A DNA stretch of 64,000 bases from Aquabacter sp040755535 (lineage in GTDB: Bacteria > Pseudomonadota > Alphaproteobacteria > Rhizobiales > Xanthobacteraceae), in contig JBFMAV010000015.1 in assembly GCA_040755535.1 (NCBI GenBank), positions 1 to 64,000 on the forward strand, read 5' to 3'. How positions within the stretch are numbered: position 1 is the first letter of the stretch; each line of letters opens with the position of its first letter. The position numbers and the translations under genes are program-made. Below the pieces are notes generated by a model. That model searched no databases. It was not told the origin of the DNA and saw only the letters and a program-made list of their open reading frames with translations. Below are positions 25,770 to 33,918 of this stretch, in pieces.

Positions 25770-26261
25770 CTATGCGCGCCCTGCGCGCAGCGCCGCCACA
25801 CTCGCCCGCCCGTCTCCGGTGGGCTGGTAGAACAGCGAATAGCTGGCAAGCGCCTTGGAGAAGGCCGCGATGTCGGCCTCCTTCGCGATCTCGAACGCGT
25901 CGAAGCCGCAGCGCACCATGAGGATCAGCTGATCGCGCAGGACATTGCCGTGCGCCCGCAATTCGCCGCCATAGCCGAGCCGCTCGCGCAGCAGCCTCGC
26001 CTGGCTATAGGCGCGTCCGTCGCGGAATTTCGGGAAGTCGAGCACCACGAGTGACAGTTGAGCGAGATGTGGCGTGAGCACGCTCACATCGGCCGAATTG
26101 GGGACCAGCACGCCGAGCGGACTGTTGCGGCGGGCGAGCGCCTCGCCTTCCGCCAGCAGCCGCGCGAGCGGGACGATGATCGCTCCTTCCGGCAAGGGCG
26201 CGTCGCCGTCCACAGTCACATAGGAGTCGGGCACGACGGCCCCGTTCTTAACGAGCGGCAT
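25770..26261 (-). CDS. DUF934 domain protein
   Basis: This 163-residue protein matches DUF934 (VVLDFPKFRDGRAYSQARLL, then LRAHGNVLRDQLILMVRCGF). Members always accompany sulfite-reductase genes and are presumed to assist sulfite reduction, but no reaction is known. The start at ATG 26261 (MPLVKNGAV) is the family-like choice and overlaps cysI by 14 nt; an in-frame upstream ATG at 26291 would extend it by 10 residues. Confidence 0.88.
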   Translation of the reverse strand: MPLVKNGAVVPDSYVTVDGDAPLPEGAIIVPLARLLAEGEALARRNSPLGVLVPNSADVSVLTPHLAQLSLVVLDFPKFRDGRAYSQARLLRERLGYGGELRAHGNVLRDQLILMVRCGFDAFEIAKEADIAAFSKALASYSLFYQPTGDGRASVAALRAGRA

Positions 26262-27900
26262 AGGCGCGCTCCTTGAAAGGTTCGAGGCCAAGGCGCTGGA
26301 CCGCGGCGATGAAGGTTTCGGAGGGGCTGCTGCGCAGGTCGAGATAGGTGTCGACGATGCGCTCCACCACGTCCACCACCTCGTCTTCCGACACGGCCGG
26401 GCCGATCAGCTCGCCGAGCTTGGTCTTGTGGTTGCCCTTGCCGCCCAGCGTCACCTGGTAGAATTCCAGTTCCTTCTTCTCGACGCCGAGAATGCCGATA
26501 TGGCCCACATGGTGATGGCCGCAGGCATTGATGCAGCCGGAAATGTTGATGTGCATGCGCCCGATGTCGGCGATCCGCTCGGGATCGGCGAACCGCTCCG
26601 TCAGGCGCTGGGCGAGCGGAATGGAGCGGGCATTGGCGAGCGAGCAATAATCGAGGCCCGGGCAGGCGATGATGTCGGAGATCAGCCCCACATTTGGGGT
26701 TGCGAGACCGAGCGCATCCAGCCGCCGCCACAGGTCGGGCAGATCCTTCTGGCGCACATGGGGCAAGGTGAGGTTCTGCTCGTGCGCGACGCGGATTTCG
26801 CCATACCCATACGCATCGGCGAGGTCCGCGATCCCGTCCATCTGGTCGGCCGTGGCATCGCCCGGCGGCTTGCCCACCGGCTTCAAAGATACCGTGACGA
26901 TGGCGTGCCCGGCCATTTTGTGCGGGCCGACGGAATTGGCGTGCCAGCGGGCGAAGTCCGGATTCTTCATCGCCTCGGCCAGCACGGCCGGCGCATCGTC
27001 CAGGGCGTCGAAATCCGGGGTCACGAAGCGGTCGCGGATCTGGTCGAAGGCAGCCTCGTCCAGCAGCAGCGCGCCGTCGCGGATCTGCGCCCATTCGTCC
27101 TCGACGCGGCGGGCAAATTCCTCGGTCCCCACTTCGTGGACCTGGATCTTGATGCGCGCCTTATAGATGTTGTCGCGCCGTCCGCCGGAATTATAGACCC
27201 GCAGGATCGCCTCCAGATAGGAGAGCAGATGCTCCTTGGGGAGGAAGTCCCGGATCGTCTTGCCCACGAACGGCGTGCGGCCGAGCCCGCCGCCGACAAT
27301 CACTTCGAACCCCGTCTCGTCGCCGCGCCGATGGAGACGCAGGCCGATATCGTGGACGCGGATCGCCGCGCGGTCATGCTTGGCGGCGGTGATGGCGATC
27401 TTGAACTTGCGCGGCAGATAGGTGAATTCCGGGTGCAGCGTGGACCACTGGCGGATCACCTCCGCATAGAGGCGGGGATCTTCGATCTCTTCCGGCGTCG
27501 CCCCGGCCCAGGGGTCGGTGGTGGTGTTGCGGATGCAATTGCCGGAGGTCTGGATGCCGTGGATGCCGGCGGCGGCCAGCTCGTCCATGGCGTCGGGCAG
27601 TTCGGCGAGCTTGATCCAGTTGAACTGGATGTTCTGGCGCGTGGTGAAGTGGCCATAGCCCTTGTCATATCGCCGCGCCACGGAAGCGAGCGCGCGCATC
27701 TGGTGCGCGGAGAGCGTGCCGTAGGGGATGCAGACCCGCAGCATATAAGCGTGGAGCTGCAGATAGACGCCGTTCATCAGGCGCAGGGGCTTGAACTCTT
27801 CCTCGTTCAGTTCGCCTGAGAGGCGGCGGGCGACCTGGTCGCGAAAGTCGGCGACGCGCTCCGCAAGGAAGGTCCGGTCGAACTCGTCATACACATACAT
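26248..27900 (-). CDS. cysI: Sulfite reductase hemoprotein (nitrite/sulfite reductase family) CysI
   Basis: This 550-residue enzyme reduces sulfite to sulfide in six electron steps using siroheme and a 4Fe-4S cluster. Two ferredoxin-like/catalytic repeats are visible: RYDKGYGHFTTRQNIQFNWI in the first half, and the cluster ligands CPGLDYCS and SGCINACGHHHVGHIG in the second. The start at ATG 27900 (MYVYDEFDRTFL) matches close relatives; the open frame further upstream overlaps DUF2849 and is not coding. It is flanked by DUF2849 and DUF934. A nitrite reductase role is less likely given cysH in the operon. Confidence 0.93.
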   Translation of the reverse strand: MYVYDEFDRTFLAERVADFRDQVARRLSGELNEEEFKPLRLMNGVYLQLHAYMLRVCIPYGTLSAHQMRALASVARRYDKGYGHFTTRQNIQFNWIKLAELPDAMDELAAAGIHGIQTSGNCIRNTTTDPWAGATPEEIEDPRLYAEVIRQWSTLHPEFTYLPRKFKIAITAAKHDRAAIRVHDIGLRLHRRGDETGFEVIVGGGLGRTPFVGKTIRDFLPKEHLLSYLEAILRVYNSGGRRDNIYKARIKIQVHEVGTEEFARRVEDEWAQIRDGALLLDEAAFDQIRDRFVTPDFDALDDAPAVLAEAMKNPDFARWHANSVGPHKMAGHAIVTVSLKPVGKPPGDATADQMDGIADLADAYGYGEIRVAHEQNLTLPHVRQKDLPDLWRRLDALGLATPNVGLISDIIACPGLDYCSLANARSIPLAQRLTERFADPERIADIGRMHINISGCINACGHHHVGHIGILGVEKKELEFYQVTLGGKGNHKTKLGELIGPAVSEDEVVDVVERIVDTYLDLRSSPSETFIAAVQRLGLEPFKERAYAAR

Positions 27901-27916
27901 GATGATGCCTTTCGCC

Positions 27917-28228
27917 TCACGCGGCGCTGCCGAAGGCGACGGTCGGGCCGTCCACGCGGATGCGCTCGCGCAGATTGGCCGGACGCGCCTTGCCGTCCTC
28001 CACTGCGACTCGCGCGGGATAGGCGCCGACCGCCTCCAACTCGTCCGCCTGGGCGCTGGCGAGCAGGGCATGAACCTCATCGGACGTCGTGGCGACAGCC
28101 GCGTCAGAGATGGATTCGGACCAGCGGCGGCCCGAGGTCAGCCACACCACCACGCCGTCCGCGAGGCGGTTGGCGGTGATGGCCGTCGGGCCGGTGATTT
28201 TCAGCTTCTGCTGAAGCGGAGATGTCAT
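27917..28228 (-). CDS. DUF2849 domain protein
   Basis: This 103-residue protein (TGPTAITANRLADGVVVWLT, then YPARVAVEDGKARPANLRE) belongs to DUF2849, a family found at the head of cysI operons in alphaproteobacteria. Its role is unknown; a regulatory or electron-transfer-associated role in sulfite reduction has been assumed from location. It is 16 nt upstream of cysI. In many relatives a cysG/cobA gene precedes it, but none is present here. Confidence 0.87.
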   Translation of the reverse strand: MTSPLQQKLKITGPTAITANRLADGVVVWLTSGRRWSESISDAAVATTSDEVHALLASAQADELEAVGAYPARVAVEDGKARPANLRERIRVDGPTVAFGSAA

Positions 28229-28260
28229 GGCGGTATCCGCAAAATGTACAGGTTGTTAGT

Positions 28261-28278
28261 GTTTAATTCGAATTTAAC
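28261..28278. promoter_or_regulatory. Palindromic operator-like site GTTTAATTCGAATTTAAC
   Basis: An 18-bp element, palindromic at 16 of 18 positions around TTCGAA, lies 33 nt upstream of the DUF2849 start in an AT-rich 224-nt gap. The same half-site, GTTTAATTC, recurs at 28341-28349. It is a likely regulator site for the sulfur-assimilation operon; a CysB/LysR-type protein would be the expected binder, but none is encoded next to it. Confidence 0.5.
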
Positions 28279-28452
28279 AGGGTTATAAACGTAAAAAGGG
28301 GGTCTGTCATGTGCAACCCTCGATTTCACGTCAGGATTAAGTTTAATTCACGCCTCCCACTGGATTATCCGCGATGTCTCTGTCATCGCACTTCGGCTGA
28401 GGTAGGATCACGCCGCCGATAAACGGGCCGAACGCCCAAATGGAGGAAGCCC

Positions 28453-29244
28453 ATGTCCGACGCCGATCCCGTTCGCCTGGATTTCGATGGGCCCATCGCG
28501 CGCATCCGGTTCAACCGGCCGCATGTACTCAATGCCATCAACGAACCGGCGATCCTCGCGTTCAAGAACGCCGTGGAGCGGATCGCCGCCAGCGATGGCG
28601 TGCGGGTGGTGATCCTGTCGGGGGAGGGAAAGGGATTCCTGGCGGGCGGGGACGTGGGCCGGTTTCATGAAGCAGGGGAGCAGGCGGCAGAGGTCGTCGC
28701 GTCCATCATCGGGCCGTTCCACAGCGCGTTACGCACGCTCACCAGCCTGGACCAGCCGGTGATCGCCGCCCTGCACGGCGCCGTGGCCGGGGCCGGCCTC
28801 TCCATGGCGCTGGCGGCGGACCTCGCCATCGCCGCAGAGGATGCCAAATTCACTTTGGCCTATACCCGCATTGGGACCTCGCCGGACGGCGGCGCGTCCT
28901 GGGCGCTGCCCCGCGTGGTCGGCCTGCGCAAGGCGATGGAACTGGCGTTGCTGAGCGATGTCATCGGCGCGGACGAGGCCTTGCGGATCGGCCTCGTGAA
29001 TGAGGTGGTGCCGGCGCCCGCACTGGCTGGGCGGGTGGACGAGCTGGCGGGGCGCCTTGCACAGGGGCCGACTCACGCGTTTGGGCAGGTCAAGGCGCTG
29101 CTGCGTGGCTCCTTCGAGCGTAACCTGCCGGCGCAGCTCCAGGCTGAGCAGGAGGGGTTCCTCTCCTGCGTGGCGACGGAGGATTTCAAGGAGGGCACGG
29201 CGGCGTTCGTGGAAAAGAGGGCCGCACGCTTCGCGGGGAAATAA
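28453..29244 (+). CDS. Enoyl-CoA hydratase/isomerase family protein
   Basis: This 263-residue crotonase-fold protein shows the first oxyanion segment in LSGEGKGFLAGGDVGRF and the second in ALHGAVAGAGLSMALAADLA. A Glu/Asp near RIGTSPDGGASWALPRVVG lies in the catalytic-residue region (the usual Glu of hydratases is not obvious there, and Asp may serve instead). It probably hydrates or isomerises an enoyl-CoA in fatty-acid or aromatic degradation. No pathway neighbours are present. Its start follows GGAGGAAGCCC. Confidence 0.85.
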   Translation: MSDADPVRLDFDGPIARIRFNRPHVLNAINEPAILAFKNAVERIAASDGVRVVILSGEGKGFLAGGDVGRFHEAGEQAAEVVASIIGPFHSALRTLTSLDQPVIAALHGAVAGAGLSMALAADLAIAAEDAKFTLAYTRIGTSPDGGASWALPRVVGLRKAMELALLSDVIGADEALRIGLVNEVVPAPALAGRVDELAGRLAQGPTHAFGQVKALLRGSFERNLPAQLQAEQEGFLSCVATEDFKEGTAAFVEKRAARFAGK

Positions 29245-29321
29245 CACATTAAAAATGCGTGTTATTGACAATCCACATTTGATGAGTAGATTTGTCCCGT
29301 AAATTCACTTGGAATTACGGG
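29240..29321 (+). terminator. Two hairpins after the enoyl-CoA hydratase gene
   Basis: AATAACAC (29240-29247) pairs with GTGTTATT (29259-29266) across the stop codon. Next, CCCGTAAATTC (29296-29306) pairs with GAATTACGGG (29312-29321) with one bulge. The second hairpin ends 2 nt before the small ORF at 29324 and would affect its ribosome access. Neither has a proper T tract. Confidence 0.4.
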
Positions 29322-29323
29322 AA

Positions 29324-29524
29324 ATGCCGACTTCGCTGCCGCTCTCCGCATCCCGCGCCCGCTCCCCCCGACGCGGTCGCCGCCTTCTGCTCGGGTGGTC
29401 CGTGGCGGACTGGGGGCTGTTTATTGCGGCCTACGGCATCGTTCTCTGCGCCGTCCTGTTCGTGGCGCCGGAAAAGAAGGCAGCCGACACTCCTGCCCCT
29501 CAGGTCGTCACGCAGGCGCGGTGA
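29324..29524 (+). CDS. Small single-span membrane protein, hypothetical
   Basis: A 66-residue product from ATG 29324 has a basic N terminus (SRARSPRRGRRLLLGW), one convincing hydrophobic helix (GLFIAAYGIVLCAVLFVA) and a short polar tail. The positive-inside rule predicts a cytoplasmic N terminus. A TTG at 29309 would add five residues. No good ribosome-binding site is seen and a hairpin covers the start, so expression is uncertain. The helix and codon pattern argue that it is real. Confidence 0.5.
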   Translation: MPTSLPLSASRARSPRRGRRLLLGWSVADWGLFIAAYGIVLCAVLFVAPEKKAADTPAPQVVTQAR

Positions 29525-29542
29525 GGCGTCGCGGCGCCGCCG

Positions 29543-30154
29543 TCAGGTGACCCCCAGCGCCGCCAGCAAGCTATCGCGCTGGGCGCTGAAGGCGGCCACG
29601 GGATCCGGCTTCAGGACCGCGAAGGCCATGAGCCCGCGCAGGGCGCCAAACACGACCGGTCCCATGACGCTCCCGGGTTGATCGGAGCGGATCGACCCCT
29701 CGGTGCGGCCCTGATCCCAGCCTGTCGCGAGCCATTCCATCTGCTCTTCCACGAAGCCCGCGATCTCGCGAACGGCTTCTGGCGAAAGCTCGTGGCTGCT
29801 GGTTGTCAGCATCAAGAACAGGCAGAACTGCCCCTCCTCCTGCAAACACTGCCCGCACCGCATGGCATAGGTGCGGATGCGTCCTGCACCTGTCGCACTG
29901 TCCGCGAGGGCCGCAAGCCCGGCCCGGTGCCGTTCGGCATAGAGCGCCAGCGCGGCGCGTCCCAGCTCATCCTTTGAGTGAAAATGGCTGTAGAGGCTCG
30001 GCGGACGCATGCCCGCCGCCTCGGCCAACTCGCGCAGGCCCAGCGCCGAGAAGCCCCGGCTTTGCAACATCTCGATGGCAAGGCCGGCCAGAGCCTCCTT
30101 GCGGGTGCCCTTTCCCGGAGCAGCCGGGAGCGCGTCTGTGCTGTCCCGCGCCAT
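29543..30154 (-). CDS. TetR family transcriptional regulator
   Basis: This 203-residue repressor-type protein has a TetR DNA-binding domain (LRELAEAAGMRPPSLYSHFHS, residues ~34-54) and a helical ligand domain with several Cys (MRCGQCLQEEGQFCLF). It is divergent from ohr, with a palindrome between them, so it most likely controls ohr and itself. The cysteines could sense peroxides or electrophiles, but this is inference. Start ATG 30154 gives the usual TetR length; an earlier in-frame start adds 11 residues. Confidence 0.88.
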   Translation of the reverse strand: MARDSTDALPAAPGKGTRKEALAGLAIEMLQSRGFSALGLRELAEAAGMRPPSLYSHFHSKDELGRAALALYAERHRAGLAALADSATGAGRIRTYAMRCGQCLQEEGQFCLFLMLTTSSHELSPEAVREIAGFVEEQMEWLATGWDQGRTEGSIRSDQPGSVMGPVVFGALRGLMAFAVLKPDPVAAFSAQRDSLLAALGVT

Positions 30155-30228
30155 GTTCAATCCGCATCCTCTTTCTGAAAACCGCACGATCGATCGTTAG
30201 CGGGGATTGACAGGGAATTCAAGTTTGA

Positions 30229-30248
30229 GCTAACGATCGTTCGTTAGC
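30229..30248. promoter_or_regulatory. Inverted repeat between tetR and ohr, likely TetR operator
   Basis: GCTAACGA (30229-30236) and TCGTTAGC (30241-30248) are 8-bp inverted arms separated by 4 nt. A second partial copy, ACGATCGATCGTTAG, lies at about 30186-30200. The ohr start codon is 42 nt downstream of the first site. Two sites between divergent genes are typical of a TetR autoregulator. Confidence 0.75.
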
Positions 30249-30289
30249 AAGTACCGCCGGAATGGCGGCTCCGCTCAAGGAGAAAGCCG

Positions 30290-30712
30290 ATGACCGTCCT
30301 TTACACCGCCGTTGCCACCACCAATGGGGGCGGCCGCCAGGGCCATGCCGAGACCTCCGACGGCAAGGTCAAGCTCGACCTGTCCTATCCCACGGAGATG
30401 GGTGGTTCCGGCGCCGGCACCAATCCCGAGCAACTCGTCGCGCTCGGCTATTCCGCTTGCTTCGGCGGCGCGCTCGCCCTTGCCGGCAAGTCGCACAAGG
30501 TGGATACGGCCAACGCCCGCATCACCTGCAAGGCGTCGTTGGCGCGCAATGACGACGGCTTCGGACTGAGCTTCGAGATCGAGGTGGAACTTCCCGGCGT
30601 GAGCCAGGAGGTTGCCGATGCGATCGTTCAGGAAGCACACGGCATCTGCCCCTATTCGCGGGCCTTCGCCCACGGCGCGCCCTCGGTCGCGCGGGCCAAG
30701 GTGAGCGCCTGA
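30290..30712 (+). CDS. ohr: Organic hydroperoxide resistance protein Ohr
   Basis: This 140-residue peroxidase reduces organic hydroperoxides with lipoylated proteins or thiols as donors. Both redox Cys are present: the peroxidatic one in GYSACFGGAL and the second in HGICPYSRA. LYTAVATTNGGGRQGHAET and NPEQLVALGYSACF are typical. The gene starts after AAGGAGAAAGCCG. Ohr is usually controlled by the MarR-type OhrR; here the adjacent divergent regulator is of the TetR family. A strong terminator follows. Confidence 0.95.
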   Translation: MTVLYTAVATTNGGGRQGHAETSDGKVKLDLSYPTEMGGSGAGTNPEQLVALGYSACFGGALALAGKSHKVDTANARITCKASLARNDDGFGLSFEIEVELPGVSQEVADAIVQEAHGICPYSRAFAHGAPSVARAKVSA

Positions 30713-30743
30713 CCTTTCCCCGACTGAACGACCGATGGATGCG

Positions 30744-30783
30744 GCCGGCCAGGATCAAATGTCCTGGCCGGCTCTTCTTTTGT
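30744..30783 (+). terminator. Intrinsic terminator after ohr
   Basis: A perfect 11-bp stem (GCCGGCCAGGA at 30744-30754, complement at 30762-30772) is followed by TCTTCTTTTGTT. Confidence 0.9.
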
Positions 30784-31137
30784 TCGGGCCTTGCAGATCC
30801 GTGCACTGATCCTTAATTGCAGAGTTAAGTATAGTATTTCGCATTGATATATATCAGATGTTTTATCTTGGAAAAATTGACATAAATCTGAGGTTTTAAC
30901 ATCGTCATTGCAAATATATTTAAAGTTCATGACAGATAAATTCTCAGGAAATGGTCAGCGTCACGCAAGCCTCGAGTGTCATCTCCCCCAGGGTTCCCTG
31001 CGGGGCCTTTGAGAGGAGGGCGCGGTAGCCAGAAGGCGCCGAGCAGTTTCCTTCAGAAGGGAGGGGGACGGCTGCCGGTCGAGCCGGTTCACATCGGCCC
31101 GGTTTGTGCCGGCAAGATTGTGTGAAAGCGATTTGCT
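30784..31137 (+). promoter_or_regulatory. AT-rich leader of the chemoreceptor gene
   Basis: This 354-nt gene-free stretch is strongly AT-rich between about 30810 and 30950. It contains an FNR/FixK-like box TTGATATATATCAG (30844-30857; consensus TTGAT-N4-ATCAA with one mismatch), a weaker copy TTGACATAAATCTG (30877-30890), and a possible sigma-28-like CAAA-N16-GACAGATAA ending near 30940. The final ~140 nt before the ATG are GC-rich, with an imperfect CCCC...GGGG repeat. Confidence 0.45.
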
Positions 31138-32835
31138 ATGTTTTTCAATAATTTGAAAATGATCTGGAAGGTTTCGGTTCTGCTGGTGCTGCTCGGCGCC
31201 GTGAGCATTGGTGGCGCCGCCTATAGCGGGCGTCAGATGACCGAGATTGATCGCCTCTACGGCGCCTTGATCGATGGTCCGCAGTCCTCGACCCTCGCCC
31301 TGGCCCGGGCGACGCGCTATTCCGCCAGCATTGCGGAAAGCGTCTATGACCTGATCACGGCCTCCAGCGACGCGCAGAACGCGCAGGCCCTGGCCGCCAT
31401 CGATACCCGTCGCCAACTGACTCTGAGCCGCCTGGACGATGCGGCACGCACGGCCCCGGTCTGGGCGTCCCAGATCAATGCCCTCAAGGCTGAATTCCTG
31501 CGGGCGGTCGAAGGCCCTTGCCGGGACGTGATTCAGCAGGCCGTGCGGGCGCAGACACCCGAGGAGAACCAGAAGGCCGCTGACGTGATGCGCTCGGCCT
31601 GCTCGCCCTTGCTCAGCCAACTCACCGCGAACGCGACCAAGGTCAACGAACAGATCATCGCCAGCGTCGAAGCGCAGAGCGCGGAGGCCTCGCGGGCGGC
31701 GCAGCAGACGAATGTGATGACGCTCGCGGGCATTTCCGCCGCGACCCTCGCCGTCATCGCCCTTGCTGTCATTCTGGTGAGACGCGGCATCGTCGCGCCG
31801 GTCTCGGGCGTGATCCACGCCATGGCGGACATGGGGCAGGGCCGGCTGAGTGAGGCTGTTCAGGGGACCACGCGCAAGGATGAAATCGGCGCCATCGCCC
31901 AGGCCCTCGAAGGCTTCCGCGCCCAATTGCTGGAGGCGGAGCGCCTGCGCCAGGCGAGCAGCGAACGGGAAGAGGCCGAACGCGCGCGTCTGATGGCACG
32001 CGAAAAACTCTCCGAGGCCTTCGTCGCGCAGATGCGCACGCTCGCCAGCCGGTTCGCGGCCTCCTCCGGCGAAGTCGCCGATTCCGCCCGCAACCTGTCG
32101 GCCACGGCCGAGCAGACCTCGCGCCAGGCCCAGGCCGTCGCGGCGGCAGCGGAGGAAGCGGCCACCAATGTCCAGACGGTGGCCGCTTCATCGGAGGAAT
32201 TGGCGGCCTCGGTGCGGGAGATCACCGGCCAGGTCACCCATTCCGCCAATGTCGCGGATGTCGCCTATTCCGAGGCCGCCTCGTCCAACGACCGCATCAA
32301 GGTGCTCGCGACGGCCGCGTCCGCCATCGGCGATGTGATCGCTCTCATCAAGGGGATCGCCGACCAGACCAACCTTCTGGCGCTCAATGCCACCATCGAA
32401 TCGGCGCGCGCCGGGGAAGCGGGCAAGGGGTTCGCGGTGGTCGCGTCGGAGGTGAAGGAGCTGGCCGCCCAAACCGCCAGGGCCACCGAGGAGATCGCCG
32501 CGAAAGTGTCGGAGATTCAGTCCGCCACCGACGGGACCGTGTCGTCCATGTCGGAGATCATCCGGGTTGTGACCGACATGAAGCAGATCTCGTCCGGCAT
32601 CGCGAGCGCCGTGGAGGAGCAGGGCGCCGCAACCGGCGAGATTGCCCACAATTGCCAGCAGGCGGCCACCGGCACCCAGCAGGTCACCGAGAATATCGGC
32701 GGCGTGGGACAGGCCGCCGAGATGACCGGCTCAGCCTCCACCCAATTGCTGGTCCTGTCGGAGGCTCTCTCCTCCCAGGCCACGGATCTTGGCCGGATCG
32801 TGGACCAGTTCGTCACCGACCTCGCCCGAATTTAA
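31138..32835 (+). CDS. Methyl-accepting chemotaxis protein
   Basis: This 565-residue chemoreceptor has TM1 (VSVLLVLLGAVSIGGAAYSG, ~13-32) and a ~150-residue periplasmic helical domain with two Cys (GPCRDV and RSACSP). TM2 (MTLAGISAATLAVIALAVIL, ~198-217) is followed by a HAMP domain (~219-270) and a methyl-accepting signalling domain. The conserved hairpin tip reads ADQTNLLALNATIESARAGEAGKGFAVVASEVKELA across about residues 409-444. The ligand is not predictable. No che genes are in the window; an FNR-like box upstream hints at oxygen-linked expression. Confidence 0.95.
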   Translation: MFFNNLKMIWKVSVLLVLLGAVSIGGAAYSGRQMTEIDRLYGALIDGPQSSTLALARATRYSASIAESVYDLITASSDAQNAQALAAIDTRRQLTLSRLDDAARTAPVWASQINALKAEFLRAVEGPCRDVIQQAVRAQTPEENQKAADVMRSACSPLLSQLTANATKVNEQIIASVEAQSAEASRAAQQTNVMTLAGISAATLAVIALAVILVRRGIVAPVSGVIHAMADMGQGRLSEAVQGTTRKDEIGAIAQALEGFRAQLLEAERLRQASSEREEAERARLMAREKLSEAFVAQMRTLASRFAASSGEVADSARNLSATAEQTSRQAQAVAAAAEEAATNVQTVAASSEELAASVREITGQVTHSANVADVAYSEAASSNDRIKVLATAASAIGDVIALIKGIADQTNLLALNATIESARAGEAGKGFAVVASEVKELAAQTARATEEIAAKVSEIQSATDGTVSSMSEIIRVVTDMKQISSGIASAVEEQGAATGEIAHNCQQAATGTQQVTENIGGVGQAAEMTGSASTQLLVLSEALSSQATDLGRIVDQFVTDLARI

Positions 32836-32966
32836 CCGGGCGATGCATCGACGCGCCTGGCCCGGCCTGATTGGGTCAGGCGCTCGGCACAAGCTGTGCC
32901 TGCCAGCCGAAGGGCATTGCTCCCGGCTGGCGCCTCCCCTCCCATCGCGAGGTCAGCGGGTGGACG

Positions 32967-33593
32967 TCAGCGGGTGAGCACGACCGCCTGATTGGTGTCG
33001 GCCAGCACGCCCACATAGCGGTTCGGGCCGGAGGGCGAGAGGCGCGCCGTGACCTTGCCGACATGGTTCTGCAGCACGAGATCGGGGCCGAGCATGTCCC
33101 AGCCCTTGGTCATGAAAATCTCATTGGGACAGGAAATATCCGCCTGGGCCGAAAGGCCGCTGACGCCGCGCGCCGTGGAGAGCGTCACCGGGCAGGTGCG
33201 CGCGCCATTGTCCCAAGAGAAGGTCCAGGCGCCGGAGACCTGCTCCTGCGTGCCGGACGTGGCGTAGGCGGTCGCGCCGGGATTGACGGGGGGCGGAGCG
33301 AGCGGAACGCTCGCGGAGCTGCCGGCGGCCGACGGTGTGACAGCGGCGCTCGCCGTTGCAGCCCGCGCGCCGGTGGTCGCAGGAGGTGGAGAGGACGCCG
33401 CAGCGACTGAGGCCTCGGCCGGCCCGGACGTCGGAGCACCAATCGGCGCGCTTTCCACCGCGCCGGTCGGCGCGTTCAGGATGCGCGCCTGATCCACGGC
33501 GCTGGTCTTGGTTCCGAAGCCGTCGAGGTCGGTGCTGCATCCGCCAAGCAGAAGTCCGACGCCAACCGTCGCGGCAACCACATAAACCTTCAT
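32967..33593 (-). CDS. Inh/AprI-type protease inhibitor-like lipoprotein
   Basis: This 208-residue protein has a lipoprotein signal with lipobox LLLGGC, then a long Ala/Ser/Pro/Thr-rich linker (about residues 25-105). The C-terminal ~95 residues (VSGAWTFSWDNGARTCPVTL, then ADISCPNEIFMTKGWDM) fit the Inh/Omp19 beta-barrel that in AprI-type proteins blocks secreted metalloproteases. Two Cys could form the family disulfide. Its start is ATG 33593 after AGGAG; a TTG two codons upstream is too close to that site. No protease gene is adjacent, so a general envelope role as for Brucella Omp19 is possible. Confidence 0.82.
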   Translation of the reverse strand: MKVYVVAATVGVGLLLGGCSTDLDGFGTKTSAVDQARILNAPTGAVESAPIGAPTSGPAEASVAAASSPPPATTGARAATASAAVTPSAAGSSASVPLAPPPVNPGATAYATSGTQEQVSGAWTFSWDNGARTCPVTLSTARGVSGLSAQADISCPNEIFMTKGWDMLGPDLVLQNHVGKVTARLSPSGPNRYVGVLADTNQAVVLTR

Positions 33594-33918
33594 CCGCAAC
33601 CACTCCTGCGTCGCGGCGCGTTCTGCGCCTTTCGACCCGCCCTCATCGCCCCATGGACCTCCGGCGAATCAGAGGCCGGCCCGTCCAAAGTGCCGCCCAC
33701 GCCTTAACGACGCTTCAATATCCGCCCGCAAGCCCATCCATGAGCCGGGTTACCTTCCCGCAGAAGATGGCAGCAGGATGACCCCCCGCTTCGGGACCTA
33801 AGGTAACCTTAACCGCTGCAGCAGCCTGGGTCATCCCGATTGCGGCGGTGGATGCGTGCGGTTCCCATGGGGCGGATCATGCTTTATGTGCTGCTCCAGC
33901 CTGCAGGAGCGCGCCGCC
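33594..33918. promoter_or_regulatory. Divergent gap between the lipoprotein and YdfG-like genes
   Basis: This 325-nt gene-free region includes a 13-bp palindrome TAAGGTAACCTTA (33799-33811) and a related GGTTACCTT at 33748-33756. These are candidates for a regulator site for the downstream dehydrogenase. AGGAG at 33905-33909 is the ribosome site of that gene. Nothing else stands out. Confidence 0.4.
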
